This document shows, piece by piece, positions 56,810 to 64,000 of a stretch of 64,000 nucleotides of DNA. Positions within the stretch are counted from its first letter, which is position 1. Every line of letters begins with the position of its first letter. The position numbers and the translations under genes were made by a program. The notes beneath the pieces are model-generated. The model saw only the letters and a program-made list of their open reading frames with translations, made no database searches and was not told where the DNA came from. This DNA comes from G965218495 sp965218495 (GTDB taxonomy: Bacteria > Bacteroidota > Rhodothermia > Rhodothermales > Bin80), in the NCBI GenBank assembly GCA_965218495.1, contig OZ244626.1, positions 496,001-560,000 of the forward strand. Direction: 5' to 3'.

Positions 56810-59800
56810 ATGAGTAGTGGATTCCAACAAACTTTGGACTATATCCGGTCCCGGTCTGACTCCGAGGCCCGTAAAGGCCGCCTCTTCGAACGGCTGATAA
56901 AAACATTCCTCCAGCAGGATCCGCTGTACGGGCAGCGATTCAGCAAGGTGTGGCTCTGGGCAGAGTGGGCGCACCAGCATGAGGGATTCAACGGGCAGGA
57001 CACGGGTATCGACCTAGTGGCCGAGGAGCGTGATGACAGCGGCTTTTGCGCCATTCAGTGCAAGTGCTACGCTCCTGCGACGAGGATCTCGAAAGGGGAC
57101 CTGGACTCTTTTATTGCTGCCTCGAGCCGCAAGGAGTTTTCCTCGCGCATGATGGTCGACACGGGGGCTGCGTGGGGAGCGAATGCGACGAAGCTAATCG
57201 AGCACGTCACACCGGCCTGCACCGTTCTGCGCTTCGATGACCTTAAGGATCGTCCGATAGTCTGGCCCGATCTGCTGAGCCGCTCGCCAGAGGACCTGGT
57301 CGTCCGCCGCGAACCGTTCCGTCTGCGGCCGCATCAGCAAGCCGCCCTTGATGACACAGTACGAGGCTTCGCGGGCGAGTCCCGCGGCAAGCTGATCATG
57401 GCGTGCGGTACGGGCAAGACCTTCACCGCGCTACGGATCGCAGAGGCGGTCACGGGTGCCGGTGGCCGCGTGCTCTATCTGGTGCCGTCCATATCGCTGT
57501 TTCAGCAGACGATGCGGGAATGGGCAGAGCAGCGCACGGTGGCTCATCGCTATGTCGGTATATGCTCAGACACGCGTGCTGGGCGCACCGATGAGGATGC
57601 CCCCATGCAGGAGCTGGAGATTCCGGTAACGACAGATCTAGGAGCGATTTGCCGTGCTCTGAATAGCGTGCCGTCGGATGCGATGACTGTGGTCTTCAGC
57701 ACCTACCATTCGCTCGGTCTGGTAGAGCACGCACAGGATGCTGGAGCGCCGGCGTTCGACCTGATTCTATGCGATGAGGCACACCGCACCACCGGCATTG
57801 ATCGTCCCGGCGATCGCACCTCCCCCTTCGTGCTGGTGCACGATGCGCAGAGGATACGCGCAGCCAAGCGGCTCTACATGACGGCGACGCCGCGCCTTTA
57901 TACAGAAGGTGCCAAGAAGAAGGCTGCCAGTCACAACGTCGAAGTCTTTTCCATGGACGATCCGGCGACCTACGGACCGGAGTTTCATCGCCTGCCGTTT
58001 TCAAGGGCTGTCGCACAGGACCTGTTGTCCGACTACAAGGTGGTGATTCTCGCGATGTCCGAGGCGCACATGGGGGCCCACCCTCAGAGTTACCATGTCA
58101 CCAGCGGCGGCGAGATCAATTTATCGGATGCAGCCCGGATCCTCGGTTGTTGGGGGGTGCTGCGGAACCCGGAGCACACAGCCCCTGGCGAGGCGCCGAT
58201 CCGGCGTCTGCGGCGCGTGATTGCGTTTACCAACACCATCAAATCCTCAAAGCGGCTCGCGTTTCATTGGGGAGGCCTCGTTGAAACAGCCATTGCGTCC
58301 CTGCCGGAGGCGGAGCGGACAGGTGCCCTGCGATGCAAGACGCGTCACGTGGATGGGCAGCATCATGCCCTGGAGCGCAAGTCTCGTATCGATTGGCTGA
58401 AGGGCGAAACGCCGGGTACCTGCCGCATCCTGTCTAATGCGCGGTGCCTGTCGGAAGGGATCGACGTGCCCGCGCTGGATGCGGTGATGTTCATGAGTCC
58501 GCGCAATAGCCCGGTGGAGATTGTGCAGGCGGTAGGACGCGCCATGCGCAAAGCGAAGGGCAAAGAGTATGGGTATATCGTGCTTCCGGTCGTAGTGCCC
58601 GCGGGGGTCGATGGGGCGGAGGCCCTGAATGACAACAAACGGTTCGCTGGCGTCTGGAGCGTGCTGCGCGCGTTACGTTCGCATGACGACCGGTTCAATG
58701 CCGAGATCAACAAGATCGACCTCAATGACAGTCATCCCGCCCGAATCATCATCATAGGCGAGGATATTAAACCGTGGCCGCTCCCATTCCCGCCGCTCGA
58801 CCTGCCGCCCGATGCGCTCTACGCACGGATTGTCGAGAAATGCGGTGACCGCAAATACTGGTCGACCTGGGCCAAGGATGTGGCGGACATCTTCTCCCGC
58901 CTCGTCCACCGCATCAAGGCCCTGCTAGACGCCCCTGCCAATAATGACCTGCAGGAGTGGTTCGAGGCGTTTCACCAAGAGCTGACGGTCTCCATCAATG
59001 ACTCCATCACGACGGCGAGCGCCATTGACATGATGGCGCAGCACATCCTTACGCTTCCTGTCTTTAAGGCGCTGTTTGAGCAGTATGATTTTGCGGCACA
59101 CAACCCGGTGTCTCAAGCGCTGGACTCTCTGCGCAAGGACTTCAGGGATTTCGGTCTTGAGGGAGAAATCCGTGATCTGAAGCCGTTCTATGAAAGTGTT
59201 CGCTTGCGAGCGCAGGGCCTCGACAACAGCGAGGCGCGCCAGCGCGTGCTCATGGAGCTGTACGAGAAGTTCTTTGCGACCGCGATGAAGAAAGACGCGG
59301 ATCGCCTGGGCATCGTCTACACGCCGGTGGAGGTCGTTGACTTCATTCTGGCAAGTGCCGACAAGGTGCTGCGCGACGAGTTTGGCCGCTCCCTGAGCGA
59401 TGAGGGCGTGCACGTCCTGGACCCGTTCACAGGCACCGGTATCTTCTTGGTCCGGCTGCTTCAATCAGCACTGATCCGTGGTGATGACCTCGTCCGAAAG
59501 TACCGCGAGGAGCTGCATGCTAACGAGATCGTCCTGCTCGCCTACTACATCGCCGCCATCCATATTGAGGAGGCTTTCCATGGCCGGCTGGGCGCCGATA
59601 GTGCCTACGAGCCGTTTGGCGGCATTGTCCTGACCGACACCTTCAACCTCCACACCGACAGGGCGCGGTTTCCGAAGCTGTGGCTGCCGGTCAACAGCGC
59701 ACGCGCGGAGCACCAGCAGAAGCTGCCGATCCAGGTCATTGTCGGCAATCCCCCTTGGTCAGCCGGGCAGCGGAGTTCGGCGGACGACAATCCCAACGTG

Positions 59801-61549
59801 GAGTACCCCGAGCTCGAAAAGCGCATCGCGGATACCTATGCGGCACGGTCCCGTTCGGCAAACAAGAACAGCCTCTACGATACTTACAAGATGGCGATTC
59901 GGTGGGCATCAGACCGAGTCGGCAAACAGGGGATCGTTGCCTTTGTCACCAACGGGTCCTGGATCGATGGCAACGTCGATTCAGGGGTCAGGGCCTGCCT
60001 GGCCGAGGAGTTCAGCTCGGTCTACATTCTTAATCTTCGGGGCAATCAGAGAACCCAGGGAGAGCGCTCGCGGCAAGAGGGCGGCAAAGTCTTCGGTCAA
60101 GGTTCCCGGGCGCCGGTGGCAATCACCCTCCTGGTCTGCAATCCGAACGCCTCCGATAGCGTTTGCCGAATCCTCCACCACGACATCGGGGACTATCTCA
60201 GACGCGAGGAGAAACTGGGCATCCTGCGCCAGGCGGAATCCATCGCTGGCATTGAGGACTGGCAGACCATCACGCCCGACCGGCACCATGACTGGGTGGG
60301 GCAGCGTGATCAAGCGTTTGAAGGACTCTACCCGATGGGGACGAAGGATGCCAAGGCGGGCAAGGCGGACGATGCGATCTTCACTCTGTTCAGCAACGGC
60401 TACAAGACCGGCCGCGACGCACACCTCTACAACTTCTCCCGCGAAGCCTGCGCCGAGAACGCCCGCAAGGTGATAGACGATTACTTGGGAGCGCTACGGG
60501 AATTGAGAGAATGCAGGAACCCTGACTTGACAGTGAAGGAGATTGCTGGCCGTCATGCCTCGAATGTCAGGTGGGACTCGGCGCTGGAGGACAACCTGAA
60601 GCGGCACAAGGCAGTCACGTATTCACGGGACAACGTATGGGCGACCTCGTATCGACCGTTCGTCAATCAGCATTGCTACGTGGAGTACATGCTGGCGCAG
60701 AGAAAGTACCGGATGGACCGCATCTTCCCGGCCGTGGGCAGCAAGAACCGTGCAATCTGCGTTCCGGGAATTGGCTCCACCAAGCCGTTTTCCGCCCTTG
60801 TGGTCGATTCGATGCCGGATCTTGAATTGATATCGAAAGGCCAGTGTTTCCCACGCTACCGTTTTCCGAGGGCCGCGAGTGGGCAGGGATCACTTTTTGG
60901 ACCCAAGCCAAAGCAGGAGCGGATCGACAACATCTCCGAAACAGCCTGGAAGGCTTTCTGCATGCACTACCACGACCACGCAATCACCAGGGACGCGATC
61001 TTCGACTACATCTATGGCGTGTTGCACGCTCCCGTCTACCGCGAGCGCTTCGCGAACAATCTATCCAAGGAGCTACCCCGCATTCCCTACGCGCCCGATT
61101 TTTGGGCCTTTGCTGACGCTGGGCACGAGCTGGCCGAGCTTTACCTGGGCTACGAGACGGGCCGCGAGTACCCGCTGGATATGTGCCACGTCCATCCCGC
61201 GGAGATACGCCCGGAGCATTTCCGGATCGGAACGACTAAGATGAAGTGGGGCGATGCGGACAGGACGGTTCTCATCGTTAACGACTATATCCGGCTGGGG
61301 GGCATTCCCGCCGAAGCGCATCAGTACCAGGTCAACGGTCGCACGCCTCTGGAATGGTTTATTGACCGCTACCGAATCACAAAAGACAGAAGAAGCGGTA
61401 TTGTCAACGATCCCAATGGTTGGTTCGACGATCCAGCGGACCTGATCACGGCGTTTCGCCGGATCGTGCACGTCAGCGTGGAGACGGTCCGCATAGTTGC
61501 AGGCCTGCCGGAGGTGTTCGTAGATCAGGTCGACCGCTCACTAGCATAG
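56810..61549 (+). CDS. Type ISP restriction-modification enzyme (nuclease-helicase-methyltransferase-TRD)
   Basis: A 1579-residue single-chain Type ISP enzyme, matching the length of LlaGI/LlaBIII (about 1570-1580). It cuts unmethylated DNA after translocating and protects host DNA by N6-adenine methylation of one strand. In order: an Mrr-like nuclease (TGIDLVAEE with Asp about residue 68, IQCKCY with Gln 83 and Lys 85), a two-RecA helicase (MACGTGKTF about 200, DEAH at about 320, VGRAMRKAKG about 575), a helical coupler, the gamma-type methyltransferase (DPFTGTGIFL about 871, NPPW about 980) and a C-terminal recognition domain. All catalytic motifs appear intact. Its target sequence cannot be read from the protein. 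It starts 157 bp after the IS4 duplication. Confidence 0.95.
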   Translation: MSSGFQQTLDYIRSRSDSEARKGRLFERLIKTFLQQDPLYGQRFSKVWLWAEWAHQHEGFNGQDTGIDLVAEERDDSGFCAIQCKCYAPATRISKGDLDSFIAASSRKEFSSRMMVDTGAAWGANATKLIEHVTPACTVLRFDDLKDRPIVWPDLLSRSPEDLVVRREPFRLRPHQQAALDDTVRGFAGESRGKLIMACGTGKTFTALRIAEAVTGAGGRVLYLVPSISLFQQTMREWAEQRTVAHRYVGICSDTRAGRTDEDAPMQELEIPVTTDLGAICRALNSVPSDAMTVVFSTYHSLGLVEHAQDAGAPAFDLILCDEAHRTTGIDRPGDRTSPFVLVHDAQRIRAAKRLYMTATPRLYTEGAKKKAASHNVEVFSMDDPATYGPEFHRLPFSRAVAQDLLSDYKVVILAMSEAHMGAHPQSYHVTSGGEINLSDAARILGCWGVLRNPEHTAPGEAPIRRLRRVIAFTNTIKSSKRLAFHWGGLVETAIASLPEAERTGALRCKTRHVDGQHHALERKSRIDWLKGETPGTCRILSNARCLSEGIDVPALDAVMFMSPRNSPVEIVQAVGRAMRKAKGKEYGYIVLPVVVPAGVDGAEALNDNKRFAGVWSVLRALRSHDDRFNAEINKIDLNDSHPARIIIIGEDIKPWPLPFPPLDLPPDALYARIVEKCGDRKYWSTWAKDVADIFSRLVHRIKALLDAPANNDLQEWFEAFHQELTVSINDSITTASAIDMMAQHILTLPVFKALFEQYDFAAHNPVSQALDSLRKDFRDFGLEGEIRDLKPFYESVRLRAQGLDNSEARQRVLMELYEKFFATAMKKDADRLGIVYTPVEVVDFILASADKVLRDEFGRSLSDEGVHVLDPFTGTGIFLVRLLQSALIRGDDLVRKYREELHANEIVLLAYYIAAIHIEEAFHGRLGADSAYEPFGGIVLTDTFNLHTDRARFPKLWLPVNSARAEHQQKLPIQVIVGNPPWSAGQRSSADDNPNVEYPELEKRIADTYAARSRSANKNSLYDTYKMAIRWASDRVGKQGIVAFVTNGSWIDGNVDSGVRACLAEEFSSVYILNLRGNQRTQGERSRQEGGKVFGQGSRAPVAITLLVCNPNASDSVCRILHHDIGDYLRREEKLGILRQAESIAGIEDWQTITPDRHHDWVGQRDQAFEGLYPMGTKDAKAGKADDAIFTLFSNGYKTGRDAHLYNFSREACAENARKVIDDYLGALRELRECRNPDLTVKEIAGRHASNVRWDSALEDNLKRHKAVTYSRDNVWATSYRPFVNQHCYVEYMLAQRKYRMDRIFPAVGSKNRAICVPGIGSTKPFSALVVDSMPDLELISKGQCFPRYRFPRAASGQGSLFGPKPKQERIDNISETAWKAFCMHYHDHAITRDAIFDYIYGVLHAPVYRERFANNLSKELPRIPYAPDFWAFADAGHELAELYLGYETGREYPLDMCHVHPAEIRPEHFRIGTTKMKWGDADRTVLIVNDYIRLGGIPAEAHQYQVNGRTPLEWFIDRYRITKDRRSGIVNDPNGWFDDPADLITAFRRIVHVSVETVRIVAGLPEVFVDQVDRSLA

Positions 61550-61562
61550 TAGACCTAGCATC

Positions 61563-62588
61563 ATGATATACGATAACAAATGTGCGATCTGGCAAACGCC
61601 TGCAGAATGGAGACAGGAAGACGTTGATCGTCCTGTGATAGTCTCTCCGCGAGCCGGCGGAGCGTATCAGATACGCAAAGATCTCTCTTATGACGGCAGT
61701 CCTTTATTGTTGTTAGACGAACATGGTAAAGCGCGACTCACTACTTGGCTGGTAAACCAAAGAAGGGGCATGCCATGTCCGGTGGTAACCGACAAGGGCA
61801 TAGAGGTGGCCAAAAACGCTCAAGACATGCGGGTTAGCGAGCGGGCGGACCGCATTCTTCAACTCCTGGCCAAGAAGACGCACAAGCTTGGCACAGCCGT
61901 TGAGGTAGACCCGTTCCCTAGCGCTACCGGCTTTATGTTCGAAGGCAGAAAGACGTATCTAGAATTGCTGGCACACTCTGAAAGCGTCGGGGAGTCTCGA
62001 GCAAGCGCGGGTGATGATCTGAAGTTTCTCCTTCGCTATCTGAAGGGAAGAGGGATGATGATGATAGGTGGACCTCGTCATGATGACCTCGATAAATATT
62101 ATCTTACTCTCACCGTGCTAGGGCACGATCGGGTAGCAGAGCTTGAACATGTAGTAAACGCAACATCGGGTCAGGTATTCGTGGCCATGTGGTTTGGTAA
62201 AGACCTCAAGACCGCGTACGAAAATAGCATCAAGCCCGCCATTGACGCGGCTGGTTACGAGGCCATCCGCGTGGATAAGCAGCACTACGTAGGCAATATT
62301 GTTGACAAGATTATCAGTGAGATTCGCAGATCCCGTTTTGTTGTGGCAGATTTTTCACAGGACAAGTGTGCGCGCGGCGGTGTCTATTACGAAGCGGGTT
62401 TTGCGCGCGGTCTGGGTTTGAAGGTCATTTCTACGTGCAGAAAAGCCGACGAGAAGAAACTGCATTTCGATATCCTCCAAGACAATCACATTCTCTGGGA
62501 GACGGAGGATGACTTGCGAAAGCGCCTGGAGGAGCGTATATCGGCTGTCATGGGAGACGGCCCCCTCAGGGACCCTGAATCCGCATAG
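61563..62588 (+). CDS. Protein with C-terminal nucleoside 2-deoxyribosyltransferase-like (TIR-fold relative) domain
   Basis: A 341-residue protein encoded 13 bp after the Type ISP gene and so probably on the same transcript. Residues 1-195 are unrecognised, with a Thr/Arg-rich start and a middle part like a helical sensor or wHTH. From about 203 the C-terminal domain reads QVFVAMWFGKDLK, IDAAGYEAIRVDKQHYV, RSRFVVADFSQDK and GGVYYEAGFARGLGLKVI. This is the pattern of the nucleoside deoxyribosyltransferase superfamily, which shares its fold with TIR domains and is found in defence genes. The Glu in YYEAGFARG is a candidate catalytic residue. Nucleoside, nucleotide or NAD cleavage is inferred, not shown. 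Confidence 0.7.
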   Translation: MIYDNKCAIWQTPAEWRQEDVDRPVIVSPRAGGAYQIRKDLSYDGSPLLLLDEHGKARLTTWLVNQRRGMPCPVVTDKGIEVAKNAQDMRVSERADRILQLLAKKTHKLGTAVEVDPFPSATGFMFEGRKTYLELLAHSESVGESRASAGDDLKFLLRYLKGRGMMMIGGPRHDDLDKYYLTLTVLGHDRVAELEHVVNATSGQVFVAMWFGKDLKTAYENSIKPAIDAAGYEAIRVDKQHYVGNIVDKIISEIRRSRFVVADFSQDKCARGGVYYEAGFARGLGLKVISTCRKADEKKLHFDILQDNHILWETEDDLRKRLEERISAVMGDGPLRDPESA

Positions 62589-62795
62589 CTAATTGCCACC
62601 CCGCAAGTCGCGGCCAGGAGATGGTAGAGGGTGCTGGCCCGGTGTGTGGCGCGGCAACCCCGCCGCGACCGAGAATGTCATGCTCCAGCATGCGGCCTTT
62701 ACCCGGAACTTTGTAACTTTATTTTTTCCAAGAGCCAGTAAGTACCCTTTAGACAGTCACTTACGAAAACTGTCTTTTTCTATAGCACTACCATT

Positions 62796-63534
62796 TCAGG
62801 GTCGTTTTGTGTGCGCCTTGTAGGTGTAGTTGTGAGGCTTGAGGCCCATAATCATGGCGATCTGGCGCTGGAGCGGACCTTGGTCTGCATCCTTCTTCAA
62901 CAGAATGCAGGAGCGCCGGTCTGTTGGCAATACGGTCGTGATCCGGTGCCACCGGTTCAGCTCAAACTGCAGCGTGGTCCAGCTGCTGTGGAGGTCATAC
63001 TGCTTCAGCTTCGTGCGAATGAGTTGCACCGCCTGATAGGCCAGTACCGAGAGGAAGATGTGTGTCCGGATGCGCTCATCCTTGCTGTGGTATAGGGGAC
63101 GCATGCCCAACTCGGACTTCAGCGAACGAAACGTGCGCTCGATGTCTGCAAGCTTCCAGTATGTGCGTGCGATTTGCGAGGCAGACCAGTCCGTGTGGCT
63201 GGTATGCAGGATGTAGCCGCCCGATGCTTGCGTCTGCTGCTCAAACGCAGACAGGTGCGTAAAGGTGACCGCCTTCGCGTGCGTACTGTCCTTTTTGCGC
63301 AAGGCATCGATCTTGTACTGGTACGAGACGCGCTTATGCCTTTCGAGCTCGCGACCGAGTCTGCGTTGCACCTTGTCGTATTCTTTGACGCAGCGGGGCT
63401 TGGAGAGTCCCTCGTGCAGGGTCTTCAGCGCAGCCTCGAACTTTGCCCGCCTGGTGTTCAGTATGCGATCACCGGTGGCCTTGCGTGCCTCGCTAGTGAT
63501 TGACCGAAAACCCCCTTTGCCGGGCGTAGGGCGC
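62796..63534 (-). pseudogene. IS1634-type (IS4 superfamily) transposase, 5' part removed by IS256 copy 2
   Basis: The C-terminal half of a transposase: ERHKRVSYQYKIDALRKK, GGYILHTSHTDWSASQIA, WKLADIERTFRSLKSELGMR with the Glu of the DDE triad, and HIFLSVLAYQAVQLI. This is the IS1634-like subgroup. Past about 63534 (toward the gene 5' end) the frame runs into the IS256 terminal repeat, so the N-terminal half with the two Asp residues is gone. The open frame to 63734 is an artefact of reading into the IS256 end. Confidence 0.85.
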
Positions 63535-63629
63535 GGGATTGCACATTTTTTAGTTGGGTTTCGGCGGCTTCTGCCGAGATGGGCCCTCAAAGTAGATATC
63601 TTTTGGCAATAGATGGCGCTACGGGCCGA

Positions 63630-63687
63630 GTGTGTGGGTGCAAATGGGACGGTGCATGCCTGTGTGGGCCCAATTGCGTGCTCACAC
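63630..63687 (+). other. Conserved hairpin, copy 2
   Basis: Same long hairpin as 16943-17000; the change to CCCAATTGC adds a base pair with GCAAATGGG while the loop sequence is different, so the pairing is kept. Confidence 0.45.
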
Positions 63688-63849
63688 GCGGATTTTCGGG
63701 CGTAGGCAGGCTCGTGGAGTGACTTTCCGGGCACGATATCCCGCAGGTATCCTCTGATCGCACGCGAATGCGGCGATCTTGGCAGGGTGCAGCGCCTCAG
63801 AGCGTCCAGACAGCTGCGGGTTTTGCGTTATGCCAGCGTCAGCAGCGCG

Positions 63850-64000
63850 CTACTGCGCGCGGCATCCAGCGGCAGGTGTTGCCTTTGCAGCCCTTTGGGG
63901 CTGGCAGACCGAATCCCCACTAACCCATCGACCCCCGGAGGTGCTCAGGACCTTGGTCAGCTCCTTCATGTCCTCCCGGCGTATCGGCTTCAGATTCGAC
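63850..64000 (-). CDS. IS256-family transposase, C-terminal end (partial, copy 2)
   Basis: The minus-strand frame entering from the right edge ends GDSVCQPQRAAKATPAAGC then a TAG at 63850-63852. It matches the conserved part of copy 1 but ends earlier, which shows the longer tail of copy 1 comes from the 2-bp difference. Most of the gene, including the catalytic residues, is outside the window. Confidence 0.85.
   Translation of the reverse strand, partial: SNLKPIRREDMKELTKVLSTSGGRWVSGDSVCQPQRAAKATPAAGCRAQ

Larger units (their letters stand above)
63535..64000 (-). mobile_element. Second copy of the two-gene IS256-family element (partial, runs off the window)
   Basis: From GGGATTGCACA at 63535 the sequence follows copy 1 (16848-17315) base for base with scattered changes, including the conserved hairpin. 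Its insertion truncates the IS1634-type transposase. Differences from copy 1 include a 2-bp length change before the transposase stop. Confidence 0.93.

Overview
The window looks like a mid-to-high-GC chromosome from the Bacteroidota/Rhodothermota side of the tree, probably a Rhodothermia-like lineage. The evidence is a SusC/SusD pair, a C-terminal type IX secretion sorting domain on a giant surface LRR protein, a GWxTD-domain protein, a CRTAC1-type FG-GAP/ASPIC lipoprotein and weak or absent Shine-Dalgarno sites. The genus cannot be fixed from sequence alone.

Conserved backbone, left (1-4356): the 3' end of a probable aldehyde dehydrogenase gene, a class I aminotransferase, a small membrane protein, prfB with its programmed +1 frameshift, and nadB. 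Most of these genes overlap by ATGA.

Accessory region 1 (4357-19514): an ISL3 element nested in an IS110 remnant; a DUF6884-like/HhH-glycosylase-like fusion beside a PD-(D/E)XK-like nuclease; a secreted LRR/fibronectin protein with near-perfect 72-bp DNA repeats; an ISNCY-type transposase; an ISL3 end fragment; an IS1380 transposase broken by an apparent group II intron fragment; and a two-gene IS256-family element. The first gene of that element is a transposase paralogue that has lost all three catalytic acidic residues.

Conserved backbone, centre (19685-54172): a DUF2569 membrane protein, then the translation/RNA cluster rimP-nusA-infB-rbfA-truB-ribF-rpsO-pnp and an M16 peptidase. A decayed TnpB-like remnant sits between ribF and rpsO. 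Next come susC-susD with a terminator, the GWxTD protein, the CRTAC1-like lipoprotein, a GalE-like epimerase, scpA-scpB-rluB-like, guaB, a Gfo/Idh/MocA oxidoreductase, a YedK/SRAP protein, an M24 peptidase, a GT4 glycosyltransferase and an RsbW-like ATPase.

Accessory region 2 (54173-64000): a frameshifted helical ORF; a complete IS4-family element with perfect inverted repeats and a 13-bp target duplication; a single-polypeptide Type ISP restriction-modification enzyme; a gene 13 bp downstream with a nucleoside-2-deoxyribosyltransferase-like (TIR-fold relative) C-terminal domain; a truncated IS1634-type transposase; and the start of a second copy of the two-gene IS256 element.

The least conventional items are the IS256 element with a catalytically dead partner gene and a conserved structured end, the DUF6884-glycosylase fusion with its nearby nuclease, and the Type ISP enzyme coupled to a possible nucleotide-metabolising effector.
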